A program made the translations under genes and the position numbers. A DNA stretch of 64,000 nt from Rouxiella silvae (GTDB taxonomy: Bacteria > Pseudomonadota > Gammaproteobacteria > Enterobacterales > Enterobacteriaceae), in assembly GCF_002093625.1 (NCBI RefSeq), contig NZ_MRWD01000020.1:17122-81121 (forward strand), in the 5' to 3' direction. Shown piece by piece: positions 25,097 to 32,468 of the stretch. Under the pieces are notes generated by a model. It worked only from the letters and a program-made list of their open reading frames with translations, did not search any database and was not told where the DNA came from. Numbering within the stretch: the first letter of the stretch is position 1; each line of letters begins with the position of its first letter.

Positions 25097-26224
25097 ATGT
25101 TGAAAAATACTGCGCGCGTGCTGTCCGTTGCTGGCCTGATGGCCACCTCTTTTGCGAGTTTTGCGACTACTTATCCGCTGACCGTAACCGATATTTCAGG
25201 TCAAAAAATCACGATTAATAAAGAGCCTGAACGTATTATCGTTCAGGACGGTCGCGATATCCTATCGCTGGCAGTATTGGATAAAAGTAACCCGTTCAAG
25301 CGCGTTGTAGCCTGGAACAACCTGCTTAAAAATACCGATGCCGGGACTTGGGATATGCTGAAGAGCAAATGGCCAGCATCGGCAAAAATCCTTGATATGG
25401 GCTTTAGCGATCAGGGGCAAGTCGATCTGGAAACGGTGATTTCAAAAAAACCTGACTTGATGATTGCCCAGATGAGGGCAAAAAAATCACTGGAGCAGGG
25501 CGGCGTTATCGACAAGCTGAATGCGTTGCACATTCCAATCGTATTCGTTGATTACGACATCAATCCTGCAACAGACACCGCGCCTAGCATCGAACTACTG
25601 GGTAAAGTATTGAACCAGGAGAAAAATGCCGCAGCCTACACAAAATTCTACCATGAACACTATCAGCGTATTCAAGATGCGATTGCTTCCATCAAGAATC
25701 GTCCAAACGTATTTATTGAACCGCTGGCTGGCCGTTCCGACTCATGTTGTTTTACTCACGGCGAAACGGGCTGGGGTAAGCTGATTGAGGCCGTTGGGGC
25801 GAAAAATATTGGTTCCGCTCTGCTGCCAGGCGCAACCGGTGAAGTGGCGCTGGAAAAAGTTATTGCAATGAAACCAGACGTCTACCTGTTTACCGGTTCT
25901 ATTCATCCGGGCAAAGGCCAGACAACGATGATGCCGTTTGGTTATGGCGCTTCGCAGGCTGAGGTAGATAAAGAAGCGAAGGTGCTTATTTCGCGCACTG
26001 GCGTTGCTCAGGTGCCTGCGGTGGCCGACAAACATGTTTATGCTGTGTACCACCAGTTCTATAACCATCCTTACAACATCGTAGGGATGGAATATCTGGC
26101 AAAATTCATTTATCCGCAGCAGTTTAAAGATTTGGACCCAGCGCATACCTATCACGAAATCATCCGTAACTTCACACAGTTACCGGATCAGAATTTCATT
26201 TTCAGCTGGCAGCCTAAGAAGTAG
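25097..26224 (+). CDS. Orphan periplasmic metal-chelate (FepB-type) binding protein
   Basis: A 375-residue periplasmic binding protein of the iron-siderophore/cobalamin type (PF01497 fold). A signal peptide ends near SFA-T. The start of the mature protein, YPLTVTDISGQKITINKEPERII, is typical, as are KKPDLMIAQM in the first lobe and MKPDVYLFTG in the second. It would deliver a metal chelate to an inner-membrane ABC transporter, but no permease or ATPase gene is adjacent, so it is an orphan or uses a distant partner. The promoter region near 25041-25070 contains AT-rich TGATAAT and ATAATCA elements that loosely resemble a Fur box; the match is imperfect. The vicinal Cys-Cys (SDSCCFTHGE, near residue 215) is a noticeable feature. 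Confidence 0.82.
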   Translation: MLKNTARVLSVAGLMATSFASFATTYPLTVTDISGQKITINKEPERIIVQDGRDILSLAVLDKSNPFKRVVAWNNLLKNTDAGTWDMLKSKWPASAKILDMGFSDQGQVDLETVISKKPDLMIAQMRAKKSLEQGGVIDKLNALHIPIVFVDYDINPATDTAPSIELLGKVLNQEKNAAAYTKFYHEHYQRIQDAIASIKNRPNVFIEPLAGRSDSCCFTHGETGWGKLIEAVGAKNIGSALLPGATGEVALEKVIAMKPDVYLFTGSIHPGKGQTTMMPFGYGASQAEVDKEAKVLISRTGVAQVPAVADKHVYAVYHQFYNHPYNIVGMEYLAKFIYPQQFKDLDPAHTYHEIIRNFTQLPDQNFIFSWQPKK

Positions 26225-26311
26225 TCGTACAGAACTTTACGCAGATCACATCTGTTGACACTCAGTTAATACATAGAAGAAACTATTTGTATTAGTGTGA
26301 GTGTCAGACTC

Positions 26312-26331
26312 GGCCATGCTTTCGCATGGCC
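26312..26331 (+). other. Stable hairpin in the leader of the DUF2076 gene
   Basis: GGCCATGC, loop TTTC, GCATGGCC: a perfect 8-bp stem with a 4-base loop. It ends 26 bases before the DUF2076 start codon and is not followed by a T tract. It could be a leaky terminator of the upstream gene or a leader structure affecting translation. Confidence 0.55.
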
Positions 26332-26357
26332 AGTAATAAACAGTGAAAGGTGATCCC

Positions 26358-27137
26358 ATGCAATCCGAAGAACAGCGTTTAATTGAAGGTCTTTTCAGCC
26401 GTCTGCAACAGGCTGAGTCCAATACCGCACCGCGTGACGCTGAGGCTGAACGCCTAATCCAGTCTTTTGTGAGCAAGCAACCGGGTGCGCCTTACTACAT
26501 GGCTCAGGCCATGATCATTCAAGAAGCCGCGCTTAAGCGTATGAATGCGCAAGTTCAGGAGCTGCAACAGCAGGTTGCTCAACTGCAAAGTCAGGCGCAA
26601 AACAGCAAACCGCAGAGTACAGGTTTCCTGGCCGGTCTGTTTGGCGGTGGCAGCAGTCAGCCACAGAACACCCCGTCTTCATCAGGCACTGGCCCCATTC
26701 CGGGCACTCAAAATAACGCGTGGGGCAATAATGCTGCGCCTGCTCAGCCCGCTTATCAGCAGGCCGCACCGGCAGCCTCTGCGCCAATCGGCTCTGGATT
26801 TATTGGCGGTGCGCTTAAAACTGCCGCCGGCGTAGCGGGCGGCGTGATGTTGGCCGACATGCTGACCGGCATGTTCCACCACAGCCAGCCTTCCGAAATC
26901 GTTAACATCGTTGAAGATAATCCAGTGACCAATAATAACTTTGATTCAGCCACTGACCCACTTTTGAGCGGTAACAACAGCTGGGATAATCCGGCGTTTA
27001 ACGACAACAACAGTAATTTTAGCAACGATAACAACGTCGGAAACGACAATGACAACACTTATTCAGGCTTCCTGGATAACTCGGATGACAGCTTCTTTGG
27101 CGGTGGTAACGACGACGACGACGATTCATTCTTCTAA
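26358..27137 (+). CDS. DUF2076 family protein with Asp/Asn-rich tail
   Basis: A 259-residue protein. The first 80 residues are the DUF2076 signature (QSEEQRLIEGLFSRLQQAES, then FVSKQPGAPYYMAQAMIIQE), followed by a Gln-rich coiled coil, a low-complexity Gln/Asn/Pro/Ala linker with GFLAGLFGGGSS, a hydrophobic Gly/Ala stretch (GGALKTAAGVAGGVMLADML), and an Asp/Asn-rich tail ending in a run of Asp before SFF. The function is not known. The family is described as periplasmic ligand-binding sensor-like, but no signal peptide is visible here. The frame opens with GTG at 26343; the ATG at 26358 has AAGGTGA at good spacing and starts the conserved domain. A terminator follows directly. Confidence 0.85.
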   Translation: MQSEEQRLIEGLFSRLQQAESNTAPRDAEAERLIQSFVSKQPGAPYYMAQAMIIQEAALKRMNAQVQELQQQVAQLQSQAQNSKPQSTGFLAGLFGGGSSQPQNTPSSSGTGPIPGTQNNAWGNNAAPAQPAYQQAAPAASAPIGSGFIGGALKTAAGVAGGVMLADMLTGMFHHSQPSEIVNIVEDNPVTNNNFDSATDPLLSGNNSWDNPAFNDNNSNFSNDNNVGNDNDNTYSGFLDNSDDSFFGGGNDDDDDSFF

Positions 27138-27149
27138 GTTTAGGTACTA

Positions 27150-27172
27150 GGGGCTCCAAAAAAGCCCCTTTT
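27150..27172 (+). terminator. Rho-independent terminator after DUF2076 gene
   Basis: GGGGCT, a 7-base loop, AGCCCC, then TTTT. It is 13 bases after the stop codon. Confidence 0.85.
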
Positions 27173-27314
27173 CGCAGAATGAACGTTTGTCGAAAAGCGA
27201 AGAGTGAGAGCTTTATCGCTTATTGCAATCGGAATTGTGGACAAAACCTGAATCTGTTGCTGTACTGTTATTGACACACGTTTTGTGTCTTACATTCACG
27301 TTAAGGTAAGTTTG

Positions 27315-27524
27315 ATGTCTAAGATTAAAGGTAGCGTTAAGTGGTTCAATGAATCAAAAGGTTTTGGTTTCATTACCCCTGAAGATGGCAGCAAAGATGT
27401 TTTCGTTCATTTCTCTGCTATTTCAAGCAATGGTTTCAAAACTCTTGCTGAAGGACAACGTGTAGAGTTCGAAATCACCAATGGTGCCAAAGGCCCGTCG
27501 GCTGCTAACGTTATCGCTATCTAA
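27315..27524 (+). CDS. cspE: Cold-shock-like RNA chaperone CspE
   Basis: A 69-residue cold-shock domain protein nearly identical to E. coli CspE, with RNP1 KGFGFITP and RNP2 DVFVHFSAI. It binds single-stranded RNA and melts hairpins, acting as an antiterminator; CspE is made at normal temperature. The frame could start at 27285, but the ATG at 27315 gives the exact family length and has a TAAGG site upstream. In E. coli cspE neighbours crcB; here a tetR/MFS pair and a small gene lie between them. The leader contains a small dyad, GACACA to TGTGTC, at 27273-27289. Confidence 0.95.
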   Translation: MSKIKGSVKWFNESKGFGFITPEDGSKDVFVHFSAISSNGFKTLAEGQRVEFEITNGAKGPSAANVIAI

Positions 27525-27540
27525 CTTTAGCCGAATTCTG

Positions 27541-27569
27541 AAAAACCCGCCGATGCGGGTTTTTTTTTG
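27541..27569 (+). terminator. Rho-independent terminator after cspE
   Basis: ACCCGC, loop CGAT, GCGGGT, then a run of nine T counting the last stem base. A strong terminator 20 bases after the cspE stop codon. Confidence 0.95.
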
Positions 27570-27602
27570 TCTGTTATTCAGCATTTCGCTTAAAAGTTGC
27601 GA

Positions 27603-28811
27603 TTAAGCAGCGGCAGTTTTTTTAGCAAAAGTAGGGTGCGCCACCAACACGAAAATGAGAATGGCGATGGCGAAGCAGCCGCAGAGGGTCAGCGCCATCG
27701 ACAGTGCCGACGTACCGCCAATGCCGGTCAGCGGCACGCTGGTGGCACCGAGCGCGAACATACTCACGCCAAGCAGCGCCGAAGCACTGCCGGCATTACG
27801 TCCCTGACTCTGCATCGCCAGCGAACCCGCGTTCGGGCCGATAATTCCGATATTTATAATGGAAAAGAACAGCGGCACCAGCAGCGTAACCAGCGGCGCC
27901 TGAAGCGCACCGGCAATCACCAGAATGACGGACGCAACGGCGGCAATGATCAGGCCAATTTTTACCATCATCAGCTCACCCCACACGGCCGCCAGACGAG
28001 TAGACACCTGCGCAGCAAGCACCAGTCCCATCCCGTTAATGGCAAAGCATAGGCTGAAGGTGACAGGGCTGAGGTGATAAATCTGCTGCAATACAAATGG
28101 TGAAGCGCCGATATAGGCAAACATGCCGGCCATGATAAAGCCCTGTGTCAGGCAAAGGCCCATAAACTGGCGTTCGCGCAGTAGCATGCCGAGCGATTTG
28201 ATCATTGCACCTGCGCCGCCCTGCGAGCGCCGCTCTACCGGCAGTGTTTCGTGCAGTTTGGTGGCCGAGAAGATAAACAGCAGAATAGAAATCGTAGCCA
28301 ATGCGCCAAAAATTCCGCGCCAACTCAGGAAGGTTAGCAATCCTCCGCCGAGTACTGGCGCAATAATAGGCGCCAGTCCGTTTACCAGCATCAGCAATGC
28401 GAAGAACTTGGTCAGGTCGTGGCCGCTGTAAAGGTCGCGGGCGACTGCGCGAGACAGTACAGCACCGCCAGCACCGGCTATGCCCTGCAGCAAACGGGCT
28501 ATGATTAACTGGTCGATATTGGGCGCCATTGCACACCAGACCGAAGCCCCTAGCAGCAGCATCAGCGAAAGCAACAGCGGCCGCATTCGACCGAAACGAT
28601 CACTCAACGGACCAAAGATAAGTTGCCCTGCGCCTAAGCCCAGCAGGCCCGCCGTCAGACTTAGCTGGCTGGTGGCGGTATTAGTATTCAGTTCGTTTGC
28701 AAGACTCGGCAATGCGGGAAGATAAAGGTCGGTGCAAAGAGGTCCAAGTGCTGCCAGTGAACCTAAAACCAAGGCATAGCCGAGGCGTTTTTTAACTAAA
28801 TGATCGCTCAT
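27603..28811 (-). CDS. Bcr/CflA-family MFS multidrug efflux transporter
   Basis: A 402-residue inner-membrane protein with 12 hydrophobic segments. The family marks are present: LCTDLYLPALPSLANEL in TM1 (the Bcr/CflA signature), GQLIFGPLSDRFGRMRPLLL (motif A), ARLLQGIAGAGGAVLSRAVA (TM4) and NGLAPIIAPVLGG (motif C, antiporter). These proteins export drugs such as bicyclomycin, sulfonamides or chloramphenicol, or sometimes cysteine and other metabolites. Its ATG shares one base with the tetR stop codon (TAATG), so it is translationally coupled to that regulator and probably controlled by it. Confidence 0.9.
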   Translation of the reverse strand: MSDHLVKKRLGYALVLGSLAALGPLCTDLYLPALPSLANELNTNTATSQLSLTAGLLGLGAGQLIFGPLSDRFGRMRPLLLSLMLLLGASVWCAMAPNIDQLIIARLLQGIAGAGGAVLSRAVARDLYSGHDLTKFFALLMLVNGLAPIIAPVLGGGLLTFLSWRGIFGALATISILLFIFSATKLHETLPVERRSQGGAGAMIKSLGMLLRERQFMGLCLTQGFIMAGMFAYIGASPFVLQQIYHLSPVTFSLCFAINGMGLVLAAQVSTRLAAVWGELMMVKIGLIIAAVASVILVIAGALQAPLVTLLVPLFFSIINIGIIGPNAGSLAMQSQGRNAGSASALLGVSMFALGATSVPLTGIGGTSALSMALTLCGCFAIAILIFVLVAHPTFAKKTAAA

Positions 28812-29470
28812 TAATTTTCCGCAGTGTGGAGAGGCGAATAATCGCTAAAGACTTTTGTAAAAACCTGATTGTAAACGGTTTTTAATATTTCCGAGTCGGC
28901 ATGCTTATGCGCTAGGCGGCGAAAAGCCGTTCCTTCACACAGCACAGCCAACATCTCGAGACGCGCTTTAAGTTCTTCTTCGGGCATGTTGGGATAATAG
29001 GGCGTCAACATCGCCTTGGCTTCGTTAAATAATTTTGACTCGGCATCACGCAGTATTTTGGCGACGACTGGATTGCGCGTTGCCTCAGCCGTGACTTCAA
29101 GCATCAACGCGTGGTCGATTTCATTTTGTTCTGGGCTGAGTTCGGGGCATTGAATCTGGCTGTGATCGACGTTTTGAGCCCCTATAACCCGGTGAGCCAG
29201 ATTACTGGCCATTTGTTTCAAGTTATGCGCGCCGCCGGTCATTATCTGGATCTTTTTGAAGACGATGCGTCGCACAATTTCTTCAATGATGGCGTCTTTG
29301 TTTACGAAATAACGGTAGATTTGGCCCACGCTAAGCTGTGACATTTTGGCAATTTCAGCCATGCCTGCGCCGTGGAATCCGTGCTTACGAAAACAAAGTC
29401 GTGAGGCGTCGACAATCTGGTCCCTGCGGGCGCAAACGCGTTGGTCTTTTGTTTGATGTGCGGGATGCAT
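28811..29470 (-). CDS. TetR-family transcriptional regulator
   Basis: A 219-residue TetR-type regulator. The N-terminal helix-turn-helix reads RRDQIVDASRLCFRKHGFHG, then MAEIAKMSQLSVGQIYRYFV and NKDAIIEEIV, which is typical. The C-terminal helical domain would bind a small ligand. The frame extends to a TTG at 29509, but the ATG at 29470 with AGGTG upstream is the better start and begins just before the conserved domain. It is the first gene of a two-gene transcript with the Bcr/CflA exporter, the usual arrangement for an exporter repressor. Ligand unknown. Confidence 0.88.
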   Translation of the reverse strand: MHPAHQTKDQRVCARRDQIVDASRLCFRKHGFHGAGMAEIAKMSQLSVGQIYRYFVNKDAIIEEIVRRIVFKKIQIMTGGAHNLKQMASNLAHRVIGAQNVDHSQIQCPELSPEQNEIDHALMLEVTAEATRNPVVAKILRDAESKLFNEAKAMLTPYYPNMPEEELKARLEMLAVLCEGTAFRRLAHKHADSEILKTVYNQVFTKVFSDYSPLHTAEN

Positions 29471-29616
29471 AAAGGCACCTGACAAGTGGATAACATGTTC
29501 TTTACTCAAATCAACAGGTTAAATCACACAGTGCCGGATGATGAGAGTTGTGAACGTTCGTTCTCAATTATAGGGAAACTGGAGGGGAAAATAAATAATT
29601 GTATTATAAATGTTGC

Positions 29617-29648
29617 AAAAAGAGCCTTTATCTCTTGACCAAGGCTCT
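29617..29648 (-). terminator. Bidirectional-looking terminator after the 30-residue gene
   Basis: AAAAAGAGCCTT (29617-29628) and AAGGCTCTTTTT flank a 12-base loop. On the minus strand the hairpin ends in a T run, 24 bases after the stop codon of the small gene at 29672-29764. This independent signal supports transcription of that small gene. Confidence 0.8.
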
Positions 29649-29671
29649 TTTTAAACGGCTGGAGGGTAAAA

Positions 29672-29764
29672 CTATCGCAAATAGCTGTGTAGGAAGCTCA
29701 ATATTACGACCAGGCACAGAGCGGTGACGGCTATTTCGCTGGCGGTTTTTGGAAGTGAAAACAT
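29672..29764 (-). CDS. 30-residue single-helix membrane peptide
   Basis: A short frame encoding 30 residues: a polar start MFSLPKTASE, a hydrophobic stretch IAVTALCLVVILSFL long enough for one membrane helix, and a basic end HSYLR. The ATG at 29764 is preceded by TGAGG at seven bases, a good ribosome-binding site. A strong hairpin terminator follows on the same strand. The layout (start site, membrane helix, terminator) is that of the small membrane proteins found in enterobacteria, but I do not recognise a named family and assign no function. The gap between crcB and tetR is otherwise empty. Confidence 0.6.
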   Translation of the reverse strand: MFSLPKTASEIAVTALCLVVILSFLHSYLR

Positions 29765-29885
29765 GGTAAGCCTCATATTATCTGGACAGCGAAGCGCAAT
29801 AAATCATGCTGTAATAAATTGAGGGTATTATCCCCGCCGAAAGTTAAGAAAACATTAAATCGTCAATAATTCGGCGGGTTAAACG

Positions 29886-30269
29886 TTAATGAGCGGTGTA
29901 CCAGCTTACGAGCATAAAGCCCAATATGGTCAACGCCAGCGAGCCAAAAAGGTTGAGGGCGATATTGAGCAGTGCGGCACCAAAACGGCCGTCCTGCAGC
30001 ATATACACCACCTCGAGCGAGAATGTTGAAAAGGTGGTCATACCGCCGCAAAAGCCGGTGGTGAGCAGCATTTTCCACACGGGATCCCACTGGGTCATAC
30101 GGTTAAACATCGCAATCACCAGGCCGATAATAAACGCACCGGCAAGGTTGACGGCCAGCGTGCCCAGTGGCACAACGGAAGAGGACGGATTAAGTTTTAG
30201 GCTGATATACCAGCGCACAACGCTGCCCACGCCACCGCCGATGAGAACTGCCAGGAAAGTGTTAAACAT
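29886..30269 (-). CDS. crcB: Fluoride channel CrcB/FluC
   Basis: A 127-residue membrane protein with four hydrophobic helices. The Fluc signature is present: [31 protein letters not shown] (with the conserved Asn) and [17 protein letters not shown], the phenylalanine-box and sodium-site region. The protein forms an inverted dimer that lets fluoride leave the cell. The ATG at 30269 has GAAAGG upstream. About 70 bases further upstream on the same strand is a fluoride riboswitch, so expression should rise with fluoride. The genomic position near cspE and tatE matches E. coli. Confidence 0.95.
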   Translation of the reverse strand: MFNTFLAVLIGGGVGSVVRWYISLKLNPSSSVVPLGTLAVNLAGAFIIGLVIAMFNRMTQWDPVWKMLLTTGFCGGMTTFSTFSLEVVYMLQDGRFGAALLNIALNLFGSLALTILGFMLVSWYTAH

Positions 30270-30337
30270 AAATGCCTTTCAAAAAAAGAGTCAATGTTAA
30301 GAAAGGTTCCGGCGTCATGCTACGAACCTCTCAATGA

Positions 30338-30393
30338 GATTTCGTAGACATCATCAGCCGGTGAAGGCGGTTTGGGAGGAATGTCATCTCCAA
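30338..30393 (-). promoter_or_regulatory. Fluoride (crcB) riboswitch
   Basis: Read on the minus strand, the element contains GGAGATGACATTCCTCC, AAACCGCC, GGCTGATGATGTCTACG, in the order and spacing of the crcB motif aptamer. Where the Pseudomonas version has GGCAT pairing with ATGCC, here GACAT pairs with ATGTC, a compensatory change that keeps the helix. Immediately after it, CTACGAA can pair with TTCGTAG (about 30323-30349), overlapping the 3' end of the aptamer; this is a likely expression switch. It lies about 70 bases upstream of crcB. Confidence 0.93.
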
Positions 30394-30504
30394 CAGCTTT
30401 GGTTTTCGTTAATAGACAAGCCTGAAGCCAGACAAGTTTACCGAAATAAATCGTCAATTTGTAGTCAAACTCGTGGGCAACGGCCCAAGCGGTAAGGATT
30501 TTAT

Positions 30505-30930
30505 ATGTTAATTCGTGATGCACAAGCTGGCGATGCTGAGGCTATCGTGGCACTGTTGGCCGATTTGGATTATCCGGCAGGCGTCGAGTTTATCGAAAGC
30601 CAGATTAGCCGCATGCGGGGCAACCCCGACAGCGTGCTGTGGGTTTCGGAAATTAACCGACAGGTTTGCGGTTTTATTTCGCTGCATTTTATTCCACAGC
30701 TGCCGCTTGAGGGCGATTTTTGTCGCATCAGTTATCTGTGCGTCAGCGGCGAGCATCGCGGCGCGGGTATTGGCCAACGTCTGATCGAGAGGGCAGAGAG
30801 TGTGGCGGCTGAACGAGGCTGCGACCGTATGGAGGTTCACAGCCATTCACGCCGAGTGCGCGCCCATCAGTTTTATGCGCGTGCCAATTATGAAGAATCG
30901 CCCAAATATCTGATCAAGCGCCTGCGCTGA
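30505..30930 (+). CDS. GNAT-family N-acetyltransferase
   Basis: A 141-residue acetyltransferase of the GNAT fold. The acetyl-CoA-binding motif A is clear: ISYLCVSGEHRGAGIGQRLIERAESVAAERG (given here as the segment near residues 77-107; core RGAGIGQRLIERA). Motif B includes QFYARANYEES. The substrate cannot be predicted. The ATG at 30505 has TAAGGAT upstream. The leader lies just outside the fluoride riboswitch on the other strand, so this gene and crcB are divergent. It converges on the MocR gene with 6 bases between the stop codons. Confidence 0.88.
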   Translation: MLIRDAQAGDAEAIVALLADLDYPAGVEFIESQISRMRGNPDSVLWVSEINRQVCGFISLHFIPQLPLEGDFCRISYLCVSGEHRGAGIGQRLIERAESVAAERGCDRMEVHSHSRRVRAHQFYARANYEESPKYLIKRLR

Positions 30931-30936
30931 AAACGG

Positions 30937-32280
30937 CTATCCCATCGCCAGCAGGATGGCATCGGCGATAATTTCAACCTGATCCAACTTCATCATGCTG
31001 GTGCTGGCGCGAATAAATTGTCCGGGTCCAATGCGACTGCGTTCACCGGGTAAAACGGCGATGCCGCGCGCCGCCAGCGTCACCAGCGCAAACTGTTCTG
31101 AGGGCACCGGGATTAAAATTGACAGCCCTTCACGTGGCGGCAGATGAATACCGCGCACCGCCAGTGCATCAATGAGCGCCTGTCGGCGCTGCGCATAAAC
31201 CCTTTTCGCCTCCACAATTTCTTCTTGAGTAATGGGATCGTTAATCAACCATGCCAGCGTGTGCTGCAAAATTCGGCTAGACCATCCGGCACCAAAATTG
31301 CGGAACGATTTGATTTGTTTGATTAAGTCGTTTGAGCTTGAGATAACGGCCATGCGCAGGTCTGGGCCGTAGGCTTTAGAATACGAGCGTACATGCACCG
31401 TGCGTTTAGGCAAAAAGGTGCCCATGCTTAGCGGTTCGGTACGGGCAAGTTCCCCGATGCCGTCGTCTTCAATAATCAGCGCCTGGCTGTTCTGTAAAAT
31501 CTCCGCCATGTCCGCTAAACGCTGACGACTAATAATATGGCCAGTGTGGGAATGAGTGCGGGGCTGATAAATAAACGCCGCAGGATTTTTCACCAGTGCG
31601 GCCTGTAGTGATTCTGGCGTTGGCCCAAACTCGTCACATTTTACCGCAATCACCTGAGCGCCAATGTTGTCGAGCATATCGAGCAAGCGCGTGGCTGTGG
31701 GGTCTTCAATCGCCACTACCGAACCTTGCATGATAAGCGTTTGCAGTGTGAGATTCATGGCATCGAACCCGCCGTCGGCGGCCATAAATGCGTCTGCGGC
31801 ATAGGGCCAGCTTGGTTTTACTGCATCGACTAACACTGACGAAATAGCTTCACGCTGATAGCTGTTGAGGTTTTCTGTTTCAACGCTGCTTAACAAAGCC
31901 TGGTTGAGTCGGGGCAGCAGCTGCGGATCGGGCGCAGCCAAGGTCATATCGGCGATAATATGGTCGCCAAAATTACCAATTTTCTCGAATCTTGCAGGGC
32001 GGGGGGAAAGAGTATCTCCGCAGACCCAGACCCCATTGCGGCCTCGACCGGCAATAACTTTCTGGCGTCTTAGCTGACCCCAGGCGGCCGATACCGTGGC
32101 AGGGCTCACACCAAGCGCCTGTGCCAATTCGCGAACTGCCGGTAGATGGGTGCCAATTTCAATCACGCCCGAGCGGATCATTGCCGCGGTTTCAATTGCA
32201 ATGCCACGCATCGATCGGTCCTGCAAATGACCGGCAAACCATTCAGCATCCAGCGCTTTATCATTCACACTTACACCCAT
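30937..32280 (-). CDS. MocR-type regulator (GntR helix-turn-helix plus aminotransferase domain)
   Basis: A 447-residue protein with an N-terminal GntR winged helix (AAMIRSGVIEIGTHLPAVRE, then LAQALGVSPATVSAAWGQLR) joined to a fold-type I aminotransferase domain. The PLP lysine is in VRSYSKAYGPDLR, and IIEDDGIGEL carries the Asp that binds the pyridine nitrogen. MocR proteins use PLP as a sensor and usually regulate an adjacent amino-acid or vitamin pathway. The start at ATG 32280 has AGGTGA at good spacing; the TTG at 32283 is rejected. It is divergent from the transport/amidase operon beginning at 32469, its likely target. An inverted repeat TTTGTT-CAGT-AACAAA lies over the ribosome-binding region (32291-32306). 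Confidence 0.9.
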   Translation of the reverse strand: MGVSVNDKALDAEWFAGHLQDRSMRGIAIETAAMIRSGVIEIGTHLPAVRELAQALGVSPATVSAAWGQLRRQKVIAGRGRNGVWVCGDTLSPRPARFEKIGNFGDHIIADMTLAAPDPQLLPRLNQALLSSVETENLNSYQREAISSVLVDAVKPSWPYAADAFMAADGGFDAMNLTLQTLIMQGSVVAIEDPTATRLLDMLDNIGAQVIAVKCDEFGPTPESLQAALVKNPAAFIYQPRTHSHTGHIISRQRLADMAEILQNSQALIIEDDGIGELARTEPLSMGTFLPKRTVHVRSYSKAYGPDLRMAVISSSNDLIKQIKSFRNFGAGWSSRILQHTLAWLINDPITQEEIVEAKRVYAQRRQALIDALAVRGIHLPPREGLSILIPVPSEQFALVTLAARGIAVLPGERSRIGPGQFIRASTSMMKLDQVEIIADAILLAMG

Positions 32281-32371
32281 CAAATCACCTTTTGTTCAGT
32301 AACAAAGATTCTATTGTACATATTAATTTATGCTATTAGTATCAAACTTAGTCAACGGAGGCGATATATTA

Positions 32372-32393
32372 ATCACATCATGATGAATGTGAT
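32372..32393. promoter_or_regulatory. Inverted repeat between MocR and transport operon
   Basis: ATCACAT and ATGTGAT, separated by eight bases, form a perfect 7-bp dyad in the 188-base divergent spacer. With the TTTGTT/AACAAA dyad at 32291-32306 it is a candidate binding site for the MocR regulator. TGTGAT also resembles half of a CRP site, but the other half is poor. Confidence 0.4.
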
Positions 32394-32468
32394 CACTCTC
32401 CGCTCGGGCATGCAGGGTTTGTGTGCTCTTTTGTAAAAAACAATTTTGCAGACATTAAGGGGAAAAAC

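Noticed and set aside
30320..30523. 67-residue minus-strand frame upstream of crcB
   Set aside because: It runs through the fluoride riboswitch, whose bases are constrained by RNA structure, and it has no ribosome-binding site.
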